Positions 35,001 to 43,670 of a DNA stretch of 64,000 nt are shown in pieces (position 1 is the first letter of the stretch; each line of letters opens with the position of its first letter). Location: positions 1 to 64,000 of the forward strand of contig VXSP01000006.1 in NCBI GenBank assembly GCA_009837885.1, read 5' to 3'. The notes beneath the pieces are model-generated. The model was not told the origin of the DNA and made no database searches. It worked only from the letters and a program-made list of their open reading frames with translations. The translations under genes were made by a program, and so were the position numbers. Origin of the DNA: Holophagales bacterium. Lineage in GTDB: Bacteria > Acidobacteriota > Thermoanaerobaculia > Multivoradales > Multivoraceae.

Positions 35001-38000
35001 GAGAAGGTTCACGTTCCCTTCCTTGAACCGCTCCTCATACTGCTGCAGGCGTTCGCTGGGGAGCTGGGCGGAGTGCTCCACGACGACGAAGTAGGGAGCG
35101 CGACGCGCGATCCGGTCGTTCATGTCGCCCCAGACGCCTTGCCGCCGCGCCTCTCGAACCAGGTCGTCCTCCCGTAGCCAAGCGTCGATCTCGGCCTCCG
35201 ACCACTCGCGACCGTCGCCATCCCGCCAGAAGCCGCGGGGCAACCGAGGCATCGTCACCCGCTCGCACCGACTCGACGCGCCGCCCTCGGCGCCGAGCAG
35301 GTAGGGCGTGATGCCGTCCAAGGCACGCGGCAAGACGCGTCGGGTGACCGGACATCGCCAACCCTCGCGAACATCGCGCAGGACGGCACCCCGCTTCAGG
35401 TCCAACTGGAGGCCGAGTTCCGACTCCACCAGAAGGCCCCTGATCTGCCGCCAGGCCGCCAGCAGGACATCGTTGATCGTGTCCGCGTCCGCCTGAGTAG
35501 TCTGGCTCAAGCCGAGGTACGTCGCCAGCAACCAGACCAGTCGCGAGCGCGAAGGGCCCTTCCTGATCTGCGGCCACCGGACGACTCGACGGTCCGCCGA
35601 AACGTCCGCGTGGGGCCCTTGGATGTAGCGCTCGCGCCAGGGCACGCCCAGCCATCTCCAGTAGCCATCCGGCATTCCGACGGCGCCATTGGCCCGCACC
35701 ATGTGATCCAGGGCGACGGCCAGAAACGTCCTCCAGTCGGCGGCAGGAAGCTCCCGGGCGCGCCACGGCGCAGGCCGGTCCCGGTCGCCCAGCCTCTCGA
35801 TCTTCTCGTAGTCAAGAGCCGCAAGGCCGAGCGTCTCGAGCGAGTTCGCTCGTCGCGGACGACGCAGGAACTCGCGATAGAGGCAGAACTCCGCGATATC
35901 GGCGTCGCTTGCCCTGCTCACCATCAGGTCCCGCCACCGGTCGCGCATCCAGGGGTTCATGTCCTTGGCGGACGCCAATCTCTGGCGAGCTTCTTCCCAC
36001 CCAAGTGTGTTGGGCCCGACATCGCTACCCCGCTCCCGAAGGCTCCTCCTGAGGCCTTCCAGCGGCGGGGGCAACCGCCTCTCCCTTGCCTCGGCGTCCA
36101 GTGCTTCGAGTTGCTCTCGTTGCTCAGGGGAAAGCCGGTCCTCCCCGCTTGTCCGTCCAGCAGCCAACTGGTGATAGAGCACGCTGCGCACCGCGTTCCG
36201 CTCGGCGCTCAGTTGCGCGCTCACGGCGAACCTAGCGGTCCCCTGTCGACTGTCGCTGAAGGTCATGAGCCGCCGCCCCCGGTGCGGAAGCGACCGGCCC
36301 TGTTCCAATCCCGGCGTGTTGTCCAGGAGAGTCGGCGCGGCAATGTTCAAGTAGAAGGGCATGCCCAGGCGCATTGGGCGAAACGTCTCGCGGCCTGCTC
36401 TCGGCCCAGCGCCACAACGGGGACAGCGGAGTCTGCCCTTCTCGTCGGGCTGCACCAGGCCGATGGTCGAGGTCTCCCCGTCCTCCAGGAGTTGACCGGT
36501 TTCCAGGTTGACCGCAGCCGACTGGACCGGGCTGGCGGGGTCTCCGACATCGCGTATGTCGGTGCCCTCGGCGACAGGCCCAACGATCAGCCTCCTGTAG
36601 ACCGCTTGCTCCCCCCCAATCTGGGCAGCCTCGACGAGTTCATCATCCCCTTCCAGTGCTTCGAGTTCATCGTCGTCATCGGCTGCGTCGTCATCGAAGC
36701 GGGACGCGCGGAGCGTCCAGACGCCCTCAGCGGACCGCGACTCCTCGCACGTCAGCGCGGGCACTCCGCAGTCCCGACAACTCGCGATCTCGAAGACGGC
36801 CGAGTCGCAGTGCTTGCAGTGCGTCCGACGTTCCAGGAACACCGCGCCGAAGGGCCACGTCTCATCCGCCAGGTCCCCCGACCGCCCCTTGCAACGCGAG
36901 TTGGCGCAAGCCCACATTCCAGGCTGCGTGCGGTGTAGGAAGTGGCCCCGGAGCGGCAGGAACGACTCCTCCCCACGCCGAGCGCGCGCGCCCGCGTCAA
37001 GCAGACCGAGGAGTTCTTCGGCGGGCAGGGCCTCCGCGATCCCGACGTGCTTGCGGACATCGCCCAGGGCCATCCCTCCTGAAGCCAGCGAGTCGCGGAG
37101 ACTGCGAAGCTCCCGTACTGACGCCAAAGTGTCGTACGAGATCTCTTCCCCGGCACGAACGGCGTCCAGAAGCGAGTCGAGCTCAAGGCCGTTGGGCGCC
37201 GTCGCCAAGGGCGCGGGCGCTCTCTCCCCTCCGATGACCCGCACCTGGGCCGCACTCCCGCCGGTCAGGTCCCCAAAGAAGTCCCGCAGCGCCTCCGATG
37301 TGTCCGAATCGTCGGCACCCACCGTCGCCGAGGTGGCGACGAAACGGACGCTGCCCGGGTCGACGCCGAACGCCAAGAGAACCCGGCGCAGAAGGAGAGC
37401 CAACTCTGCTGCCTGCGTACCCAAGTAGGTGTGGATCTCGTCGAGAACCACCCAGCGGAGCTTTCCTTGCGACGCCTGGAGGATCGGCTGATCGACGGAA
37501 CGAACCAGCATGTTTTCCAGCATCGACGCATTCGTCACGAGAATGGGGGGCGGGCTCTCTCGGAGCAGCTTCCGGGACAGAACCTGCTGAGGCGCCTGCG
37601 CCTGCTTCCGGGATGGCGCTTCCTCGGGTGTGTTCCCGTTGTAGAGGCAGAACCTCGCCTTTCCTCCCAAACCCGCCGTCCAGGCCACTAGCCGTTGCCG
37701 CTGGCTGTTGATCAGCGCGTTCAGCGGGTAGAGGAACAGTGCCCTCACGCCAGGGTCGAACGGGCGCGCCCGGCTCGAGCCCGCCAGATCGTTCAGGATG
37801 GGGACGAGAAAGCACTCCGTCTTCCCCGAACCTGTGCCGCTCGTCACCACGACCGAGCGCGGCTCAGGAGCGAGCAGGGTCCGCCATGTCTCGACCTGAT
37901 GAACGTAGGGACAGCGGGTCTTCGGGAACCGATACTCCTTCCTGAACTCCGCCGGCGGTGCGTCCATCGACCGCACCAGGGCCGGCTCGAGGAGTTCACC

Positions 38001-38219
38001 GGCAAGGTCGGACATGGTCTCTTCAACCGTCCGCCAAGGGAAGGTCGCTTCGAAGACCGGATCGGCGAGAAAGCTACCGTCGTGACCCGCCGGCCGATCC
38101 AGAATGGTCCGGAGGTGACCCCGAAGGGCTCCGGGCGCAAGTCCAAGCTGGTCAAGCGTCGCTCTCGCGGCACGGGTCCGCAGATCATGGCTGAGGGCCA
38201 GGAAGCTGAGTTGCTCCAT
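32022..38219 (-). CDS. druE: Druantia type III DruE-like helicase (DEAD/DEAH helicase with DUF1998/MZB domain)
   Basis: 2,065 residues. Order: helicase core 1 with VVVTSGTGSGKTECFLVP (Walker A, from ~126), LRWVVLDEIHTYLGTQAAEL (DEIH, ~260) and ATSATVG; zinc-ribbon-like CxxC pairs (CKHCDSAVFEIASCRDCG); helicase core 2 with LSSSTTMEMGVDVGGL and NFLQRAGRAGRRGEG (~1,100); another ribbon (CGRCGEVGAAGHPVDRCPSC); and a DUF1998/MZB region with DTASGGAGY and CPRRCDSACHGC (~1,642). Size and domain order match DruE, the shared component of Druantia anti-phage systems. The ATG at 38219 follows the upstream stop by two nt. With a DruH-like partner and no DruA-D or DruM, type III fits. Confidence 0.82.
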   Translation of the reverse strand: MEQLSFLALSHDLRTRAARATLDQLGLAPGALRGHLRTILDRPAGHDGSFLADPVFEATFPWRTVEETMSDLAGELLEPALVRSMDAPPAEFRKEYRFPKTRCPYVHQVETWRTLLAPEPRSVVVTSGTGSGKTECFLVPILNDLAGSSRARPFDPGVRALFLYPLNALINSQRQRLVAWTAGLGGKARFCLYNGNTPEEAPSRKQAQAPQQVLSRKLLRESPPPILVTNASMLENMLVRSVDQPILQASQGKLRWVVLDEIHTYLGTQAAELALLLRRVLLAFGVDPGSVRFVATSATVGADDSDTSEALRDFFGDLTGGSAAQVRVIGGERAPAPLATAPNGLELDSLLDAVRAGEEISYDTLASVRELRSLRDSLASGGMALGDVRKHVGIAEALPAEELLGLLDAGARARRGEESFLPLRGHFLHRTQPGMWACANSRCKGRSGDLADETWPFGAVFLERRTHCKHCDSAVFEIASCRDCGVPALTCEESRSAEGVWTLRASRFDDDAADDDDELEALEGDDELVEAAQIGGEQAVYRRLIVGPVAEGTDIRDVGDPASPVQSAAVNLETGQLLEDGETSTIGLVQPDEKGRLRCPRCGAGPRAGRETFRPMRLGMPFYLNIAAPTLLDNTPGLEQGRSLPHRGRRLMTFSDSRQGTARFAVSAQLSAERNAVRSVLYHQLAAGRTSGEDRLSPEQREQLEALDAEARERRLPPPLEGLRRSLRERGSDVGPNTLGWEEARQRLASAKDMNPWMRDRWRDLMVSRASDADIAEFCLYREFLRRPRRANSLETLGLAALDYEKIERLGDRDRPAPWRARELPAADWRTFLAVALDHMVRANGAVGMPDGYWRWLGVPWRERYIQGPHADVSADRRVVRWPQIRKGPSRSRLVWLLATYLGLSQTTQADADTINDVLLAAWRQIRGLLVESELGLQLDLKRGAVLRDVREGWRCPVTRRVLPRALDGITPYLLGAEGGASSRCERVTMPRLPRGFWRDGDGREWSEAEIDAWLREDDLVREARRQGVWGDMNDRIARRAPYFVVVEHSAQLPSERLQQYEERFKEGNVNLLSSSTTMEMGVDVGGLTAVCMNNAPPSPSNFLQRAGRAGRRGEGAAASLTVCPATPHGEAVFRDPMWPFRASVAPPRVAMDSERIVARHVNSLLLGRYLVGHDAHRLTCGWFFEASSAEARSPAGLFATWLRRGAKEEVVGAVRSLVQRTALAGRPPRRLLDAAAVQIETIVERWTSELRALLEQQRENADPVHYDRSVVQKAIALQLERLRDEYLLAELIARRFLPAYGFPTGVVPFVNTTWRSLSASRSARPEGRFGASRGYPSRQLGIAVREYSPGAGIVLDGRIYESGGVTLNWHIPAGETDVRETQAFRRFWRCGRCGEVGAAGHPVDRCPSCGSENLGRWEFLEPAGFAVDLNYKPHNDLTKLPYVPVEGPLISAAGAEWVDLPAGLGRYRHSPEGRVFHRNRGRRQCGFAVCLRCGRAAEETSADARELPSELKAHRRLRGSSGGEPLCEGNDSDWAIKRRVWLGGEERTDVFELRLEEVETGLPINDEVEAYTIAVALRLALAESLGVDARELGCATQRVRSREGSTGRAIFLYDTASGGAGYTAAAARTIVDLLKEARRKLECPRRCDSACHGCLLSFDTQYRADLLDRHRAASVLSGSALRRLDLPDRMKRFGAGTRLETRGLRSAIGQELARPGTDRLRIHLGGRLEDWDVEDWRLAPDLVRWRADDVDVELLIPEEALEGLDLAVASSLASLAEVSGARLLVGRFEPPARGPAAEVGGARGSVRWAVIDEAGRAPGPDWGRGESSGVCVKVVSSRALPESGAAVEFRAADLRRTPEGTVEEVRIASELDGSAGGFGNRFWDLVKGKAPGLRRQIEAGGPVSEIRYADRYVRHPLTLRLFVEIAAALGPEGGRGTRLAVSSAGYDADHAWAHRINHAWPLASDRDGVGDALARLKGLEPSFQTVAPRYLPHAREFEIVWASGRSAVLRLDHGLGYWDASAAFEFAATPARQARTLNRIALEVKARHPAHPTIVYVTAVRGPG

Positions 38220-38221
38220 CT

Positions 38222-41200
38222 TCAACCCCCGTAGTCGCGCCACGGAATCGCCAGGGCCAAGGTGGTCCACAACCCGGTCTCGAACCAGTCCGGGTCGAAG
38301 GCCCTCAAACTGCGGAGCCCCAACACCAGTGACTGCGAAACCGGGAGTCCGAGCACCGCGCTCAGTGCGGCGACCGCAGGGGCGGAACGCGTCGCTCGGC
38401 GGAATCCGGCGATGTTCTCCGTTCGCGGCCAGGCAGCCCTCTGCTCGTCAGAGAGGTTCGCGCCAAGGCCATCACGCCACTCGGCGACCACGGCAGCCTG
38501 AGGCCACTGGTCGCCATGCCGCCGGTGCAGAAGTTGCTGCCATGCCCTTTCCCGTTCCGAAGAGATGAACGCCTTCGCCTCCGGGCTGCTCAGTGCCTGG
38601 CCGGCTACCTCGCCGCCGCTAAGCGCCGTCGCCTGAACGACGGCGAGGACCACCTTCATGTACTCGTCGCGCTCGGTAGCTCGGTGCCCGAACACATCGA
38701 AGGCGAAGCTCGCCAACTCCTCTCCGTACTCTGCCACGTACTGTCGATGGAGCTGTCGAGCGACGTCCACCCAGACGTGGACGGGAACCGACCACCAAGG
38801 ATGAGGGAGTTGGTCTACGGCCGTCCAAACCGCGTCGAAGTCCTCATCGCCCGCCTGCAGGAGCGCCATGGCGGCGGCCGGGGCCGAACGGGCAACGGCC
38901 GTGAGTACGTCTATGGCCGAGGGTGGCACGTCCCGGTAGTTCAGGAACGAGCTTCGGACCAGTTCCCAGTCCTCTTGGTCGGGCCGCTCTACAAGCCCGG
39001 CGATCACCGCGTCGAGAGCTTCGCGCCGTAGACCCGGCGTCCGCACGCAAATCGCCTCTTCGAGGCTCGGAAGCGACGGCACGCGGTCCTCCGCGAGTTC
39101 CGTGTCCGACGACGGCGGCAGCCAGACGCGAGGCTGCGCCACGCAGAGGTCGCCTTGCCGTACGCTGACGAGCCACGGCCCCTGCTCAAGGTCCGGCGGC
39201 AAGGACCACCCCCCATCGACCGTTCTCGACAGCTCGCGACTCTCGTGATCGGGACTCCACAACGGACGTGCTTCGGCGTTCAACTCAATTGACGATTCCC
39301 GTGCGCCCGTTTCGCGCACGCAGGCAAGCAACCCGGACTCGTCCCAATCGATGCGAAGGCCGAATCGCTTGATCCGCACATGGGGCGCGCTCTCCACGCC
39401 ATTGCAGGCAATCCGCAGGCGGACTTCCGCCCCGAGATCGCTTGACGATTCAAGCAGCAGGCGGATCGACTCCTGCAGGAACGCCAGAGGCAGTTCGTGC
39501 AGTCCGCCCGCGTCGCGCATTCTCTCCACCAGCGAGGCGGCGCCGCCGGTATCGAGAGGCAGATCCTCCGCCTCAAGTGAGCCCATGACATCGAACGTCG
39601 TTCCACCACGCGCCGCCGTCGCGATCGCCCGTACCGAGCTCAACTCGTCAACGCCGATCGCTTCGTGACTCTGTATCCCGGAGCCGTCGCTGCGTACGAA
39701 TCGACCATGGCTTGTGGCAACCGGCAGGTCGAGCCGAAGGTCCCCACCGCCAGACGGGAAGCGGAGCAGGACGGCCAGCGACGACAGGCGTCGAGCGTTC
39801 GATACGACGAGAGTCCGATCGGGAGAGTGCTCCACTCGCGCGTCCTGCTCACCCGGCAGGCCGATCTCGGCGCCGCCCAGCCCGTCCAGCAACGTCTCGA
39901 CCTCCCGGTCGCCGGGCAGGGGGCGAGACGAAACGGAGGCCGCCTTCGGCACGACGGCGACGCGGCCGCGGTACTCCAGGACGCCGGCCACGATGTGCCG
40001 GACGTCGAACAAGCCGAAATGGTCGGGAGACCACTCGGTCCACGCCGCACCCTTGCCCGCGGCTCTGACCTGAGCATCCGCCCAGCGAATCTCTGCTGGC
40101 GGCTCGCTCGCCGGATAGCGCCGAAGTCGGGGCCAGCCGTGATGGACGGCAGCGGCATCGGGGGAAGTCGAAGGAAACACGCTACCGTCGAGCTGGTAGC
40201 GAACGGTCTCATCCTTCTCCTGCCCGGTCCGAACGACGCAGCGTTCGTCGTCGATGACGATGTCGACCGACCCGCCGACGATGAAGACCTCCCGTCCGAT
40301 CTCCTCGACTTCGCCCGCGGCTTCACACACACCCGCATCCATGATCCGTACGTCGGCGCCCGGTGGGACAGCCACCGCGACCCGCTCGTAGCGGGTGCGC
40401 AGGCTTCCTTCGCCGACCAGTCGAAAGCGCGCACCGTCTCCGCGGCGGTCGGCGAACACCCACGGCAACTCGGAGAGGCTGTCCGACTTCGGCAGATGCA
40501 CGGCGCACACGCCCTTGCTCGACTTCGACTCGATTCGCAAGGCGCCGGCCGCGGCTTCACCACGCTGCTCGATCCGGCCTCCGCGCCGCACGGTCTCGAT
40601 CAGATACTCGTCGCCCGCGGCGCCTCGCCGAGTCGCCAGAGCAAGAAACCTCGACCTTCCCATCGCGTCGGCCACGAACAGTTCGCATCGGCCCGGAGAA
40701 CCAGCTTGGTTCGGTACTGGCGATCCATGCAGGAGTCCCGCTGCGACCGCCCCGGGCAGTTCTAGCGTGCCGACGAGGCGCCACGAGCCCGAGGCAAGCC
40801 GCACCAGTTCCCGTACCAAGCGAAAACCCGTTCGAGTGCCCGAAGCCTGTTTCGCGGCGTCAACAACAAGCCCGCGAAGGAGGGACTCGGCTACTTCATC
40901 ATCAAGCGCCATCGGCAGCGCGTCGCGCCAGGCCGCGTCCGTTTCATCCAGGTGAGCCACGGGGTCGGGGAGACCCTTCACCTGCACCCGCCGCCTCCAA
41001 ACGACGTCGACGAGTTGGCCGGTGACCTCGAAGACGACCCGTTGGCGAAACGACGCCGGCAGCCGGTGACCAGCCGCTTCGGCGAGCCGAGTGGGACCAA
41101 ACCCGACTGACCGGTAGGCATCGAACTGATCGAGCAACTCCCGGAAGTACTGACCCAAACGGTTGCCGTTCGAACGGATCATCCGCAGCGGCAAGCCCCC

Positions 41201-41638
41201 CTCGCAAGCGAGAGTCACCAGGAACATCCGGCGGGCGCTGCCACCCCGAATCAGCTCCCGCTCCCAGTACCTCAGTCCATTCTCCACGCTACGGTGGATT
41301 CTCTGTGGGTTGGAGAAGTCCTGTCCGACGCTGGCGAGAACGCCCTCCCACTTCCATGGGCCCCCCTCGTGGTGACGGCGCCACCACTCCGCCGCGTAGA
41401 GACAGAACAGCGCGTCGAACCCCGCCCGAATGTCGCCGTCGGCCGTTGATTCACGCATCAGTGAACCCAACCGCCGGAACTCATCGCCGGTCGTACGGTA
41501 GGCACAGAGTGGCCGCGAGTCAGGCCGCCGGATCCCCCGCGCTCGCACGAACTCCTCCCGGAAGGAAGCCAAGTCGCTCGCCTTCGAACCCTCGCTCACT
41601 CGGGGCGCTTCCACCCGCCGACCATCAGTTAGTGCCAA
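38222..41638 (-). CDS. druH: Druantia type III DruH-like protein (STY4851/ECs_5259-like)
   Basis: About 1,138 residues with no enzyme motif I can name. The size, the position directly upstream of a DruE-type helicase with a 2-nt junction, and segments such as FDALFCLYAAEWWRRHHEGG and RRMFLVTLACEGGLPLRMIR fit the large DruH / STY4851-type partner of type III Druantia. The second half has beta-rich and helical low-similarity regions ending FETGLWTTLALAIPWRDYGG. The TTG at 41638 has TAGTCT 7 nt upstream; GTG at 41614 or 41599 are alternatives. Assignment rests mainly on context and general resemblance. Confidence 0.68.
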   Translation of the reverse strand: MALTDGRRVEAPRVSEGSKASDLASFREEFVRARGIRRPDSRPLCAYRTTGDEFRRLGSLMRESTADGDIRAGFDALFCLYAAEWWRRHHEGGPWKWEGVLASVGQDFSNPQRIHRSVENGLRYWERELIRGGSARRMFLVTLACEGGLPLRMIRSNGNRLGQYFRELLDQFDAYRSVGFGPTRLAEAAGHRLPASFRQRVVFEVTGQLVDVVWRRRVQVKGLPDPVAHLDETDAAWRDALPMALDDEVAESLLRGLVVDAAKQASGTRTGFRLVRELVRLASGSWRLVGTLELPGAVAAGLLHGSPVPNQAGSPGRCELFVADAMGRSRFLALATRRGAAGDEYLIETVRRGGRIEQRGEAAAGALRIESKSSKGVCAVHLPKSDSLSELPWVFADRRGDGARFRLVGEGSLRTRYERVAVAVPPGADVRIMDAGVCEAAGEVEEIGREVFIVGGSVDIVIDDERCVVRTGQEKDETVRYQLDGSVFPSTSPDAAAVHHGWPRLRRYPASEPPAEIRWADAQVRAAGKGAAWTEWSPDHFGLFDVRHIVAGVLEYRGRVAVVPKAASVSSRPLPGDREVETLLDGLGGAEIGLPGEQDARVEHSPDRTLVVSNARRLSSLAVLLRFPSGGGDLRLDLPVATSHGRFVRSDGSGIQSHEAIGVDELSSVRAIATAARGGTTFDVMGSLEAEDLPLDTGGAASLVERMRDAGGLHELPLAFLQESIRLLLESSSDLGAEVRLRIACNGVESAPHVRIKRFGLRIDWDESGLLACVRETGARESSIELNAEARPLWSPDHESRELSRTVDGGWSLPPDLEQGPWLVSVRQGDLCVAQPRVWLPPSSDTELAEDRVPSLPSLEEAICVRTPGLRREALDAVIAGLVERPDQEDWELVRSSFLNYRDVPPSAIDVLTAVARSAPAAAMALLQAGDEDFDAVWTAVDQLPHPWWSVPVHVWVDVARQLHRQYVAEYGEELASFAFDVFGHRATERDEYMKVVLAVVQATALSGGEVAGQALSSPEAKAFISSERERAWQQLLHRRHGDQWPQAAVVAEWRDGLGANLSDEQRAAWPRTENIAGFRRATRSAPAVAALSAVLGLPVSQSLVLGLRSLRAFDPDWFETGLWTTLALAIPWRDYGG

Positions 41639-41660
41639 TGGCCGGAGACTAACGCTACAA

Positions 41661-41676
41661 AGCCCCAGAAGGGGCT
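41661..41676 (-). terminator. Hairpin downstream of the DUF4097 gene
   Basis: AGCCCC and GGGGCT form a perfect 6-bp stem around a 4-nt loop. Reading the minus strand it is followed by TTTGT. It lies ~80 bp after the DUF4097 stop and just before the druH start, so it would insulate the defence operon. Confidence 0.5.
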
Positions 41677-41753
41677 ACGCCGGCGAATCTCTTGGCCCCA
41701 GCGCCGATCCGAGCCGTCGGACGAAGGCGAATCCCGCCCGGGCCCGATGACGA

Positions 41754-42959
41754 TCAGTCCACGTTCGCGACGCGGACGCTTCCGGAGCCCGTGTCGAGGA
41801 TCACGCTCGCATCGCCGTCGCCGGCGATGAAGCGCATCTCGCCCCGCGACTTGTGCAGCGTCTTCGCGATCGGCACGTCGACGTCGATGCCGCCGCTGCC
41901 GATGTCGATGTCGAACCGGGCCGATAGATCGTCCGGAACCAGCATGACGATGCCGCCTGAGCCGGTGTCGATCTCGAACCTGCCGTCGCCCATCCGCTCG
42001 AGGGCCAGGTGCACCCTGCCGCTGCCGGTGTCGATCTCCGCGGCGTCGGCGCCCGCGGACTCGACTCGCACGCTGCCGCTCCCGGTGTCGATCAGGAAGC
42101 GTTCGGCTTCCAGGCCGTCCACCGTGACCCCGCCGCTGCCGGTGTCTATGTCGATCGCCTCGGCGGCCACTTCCGTCACCACGACCGAGCCGCTGCCGGT
42201 GTCGATCGAGAGCGCCGAACCCTCAAAGCCGTCGAGACTTGCGCCGCCGCTTCCCGTGTCCATGACCAGTCGGCCGCGCACGTCCCGCACCGCCAGTCCG
42301 CCGCTGCCGACGTCGATCTTCACGTCGCCGTCAAGGCCGGCCGCTTCGGCCATGCCGGCCTTCACCTCGACGTCCAGATCCGCGACGACGTTCTGGATTT
42401 CCACGTCGCCGGCACCGTGTTCGAGCGTGAGCGAAGCCCCCTCGGGCACGCGGATCACAAGATCGGCCCACACTTCCATGCCGCTGCCGCTCCGCTGGAT
42501 CCGGATCCGGCGGCCCGAGACGGCCCGCAGGATCTCGCCCAGCAGGCTGCTGGATCGACCCTCGCGGAACCAGAGCTGAGCCCGCCGGAGGCTGAACTCC
42601 GGATACACGAAGCGGCGCTCGTCGTCGACCGGAAAGACGACGTCCAGCCGGGCGCGGGAACCGCGCTCCTGCTCGATGCCGATGTTGCGCCGCACGCCGT
42701 CGGCGCCGCGCACGGAAACCTCGACCTCGAACTCGTCGCCTGTCGCCTGCTCGATGTCGACCTTGCCGATCAGGTTGGTGACCTCCAGGGTGCGGGCGTC
42801 GAAGCGGTGGCTCTCGTCGAACTCGGCGAGCGCCGGCGCCGGGAGAAGGGTCGCCGCGACCAGCGAGGCGACTACAAGGCCGCCACGCGCCAGGAGCGGT
42901 CCGCAGCGACTGATCGGAGTGTTGGAATCCGGAGCGGGGGTCGAAGGCTGGTTGGTCAT
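41754..42959 (-). CDS. DUF4097 family exported beta-repeat protein
   Basis: 401 residues with a signal peptide ([20 protein letters not shown], then LAEFDES). From about residue 200 a ~20-residue unit with the core DTGSG(S/G)hhV is repeated about nine times, as in [20 protein letters not shown]. This is the DUF4097/DUF4098 (adhesin-like) right-handed beta-helix type. The ATG at 42959 has AGGAGA 5 nt upstream. It is probably an extracytoplasmic structural or sensor-associated protein. Encoded alone, divergent from efp. Function unknown. Confidence 0.88.
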   Translation of the reverse strand: MTNQPSTPAPDSNTPISRCGPLLARGGLVVASLVAATLLPAPALAEFDESHRFDARTLEVTNLIGKVDIEQATGDEFEVEVSVRGADGVRRNIGIEQERGSRARLDVVFPVDDERRFVYPEFSLRRAQLWFREGRSSSLLGEILRAVSGRRIRIQRSGSGMEVWADLVIRVPEGASLTLEHGAGDVEIQNVVADLDVEVKAGMAEAAGLDGDVKIDVGSGGLAVRDVRGRLVMDTGSGGASLDGFEGSALSIDTGSGSVVVTEVAAEAIDIDTGSGGVTVDGLEAERFLIDTGSGSVRVESAGADAAEIDTGSGRVHLALERMGDGRFEIDTGSGGIVMLVPDDLSARFDIDIGSGGIDVDVPIAKTLHKSRGEMRFIAGDGDASVILDTGSGSVRVANVD

Positions 42960-43093
42960 CTCGCTCTCCTGGTTCGGGGCAGGGCTTCCGTCGCGGCCGG
43001 GAAGGACCGGGATCTGACGCCCTTACCGCCTTACAACGGAGGCAGGAGGCGGCGGGTTTCACCGGTGCCCGGCTGCTAGGGTTCACCGCAGCG

Positions 43094-43663
43094 ATGGCCA
43101 GCTACAACATGAACCAGGTCCGCACCGGGCTCAAGGTGCTCGAAAGCGGCGAACCGAACGTGATCATCTCGTGCGACTTCATCAAGCCCGGCAAGGGCCA
43201 GGCGTTCACCCGGGTCAAGATGCGCAACCTCCTGAACGGACGGGTCAACGAGAAGACCTACAAGCCGGGCGACCTGCTCGAAGGCGCCGACGTCATCGAG
43301 ACTTCGATGCAGTACCTCTACACCGACGGCGAGCACTGGTTCTTCATGAACCCCGACACCTACGACCAGGTCGAGGCCGACGCCTCGGCCCTGGGCGGAG
43401 CCGAGCAGTGGATCAAGGAAGAGGACATCTGCAACGTGACGCTCTGGAACGGCCATCCGATCCTCGTGGCGGCGCCGAACTTCGTGACTCGCGAGGTGGT
43501 CGAAACAGACCCCGGACTCAAGGGAGACACCTCCAGCGGCGGCAACAAGCCGGCCAAACTCGAGACCGGCGCGGTCGTCAAGGTGCCGCTCTTCATCCAG
43601 ACCGGCGAGTCCATCCGGGTCGACACCCGCACCGGCGAGTACGTTTCCCGCGGCAAGACCTAG
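43094..43663 (+). CDS. efp: Elongation factor P
   Basis: 189 residues, full length. The three beta-barrel domains are evident from [40 protein letters not shown] and [20 protein letters not shown]. The loop [14 protein letters not shown] carries Lys34, the site beta-lysylated by EpmA/EpmB in enterobacteria. It relieves ribosome stalling at polyproline. TAGGGT (43077-43082) ends 11 nt before the ATG. It is followed 7 nt downstream by epmA, which confirms the lysine-modified type. Confidence 0.98.
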   Translation: MASYNMNQVRTGLKVLESGEPNVIISCDFIKPGKGQAFTRVKMRNLLNGRVNEKTYKPGDLLEGADVIETSMQYLYTDGEHWFFMNPDTYDQVEADASALGGAEQWIKEEDICNVTLWNGHPILVAAPNFVTREVVETDPGLKGDTSSGGNKPAKLETGAVVKVPLFIQTGESIRVDTRTGEYVSRGKT

Positions 43664-43670
43664 GCGGGCG

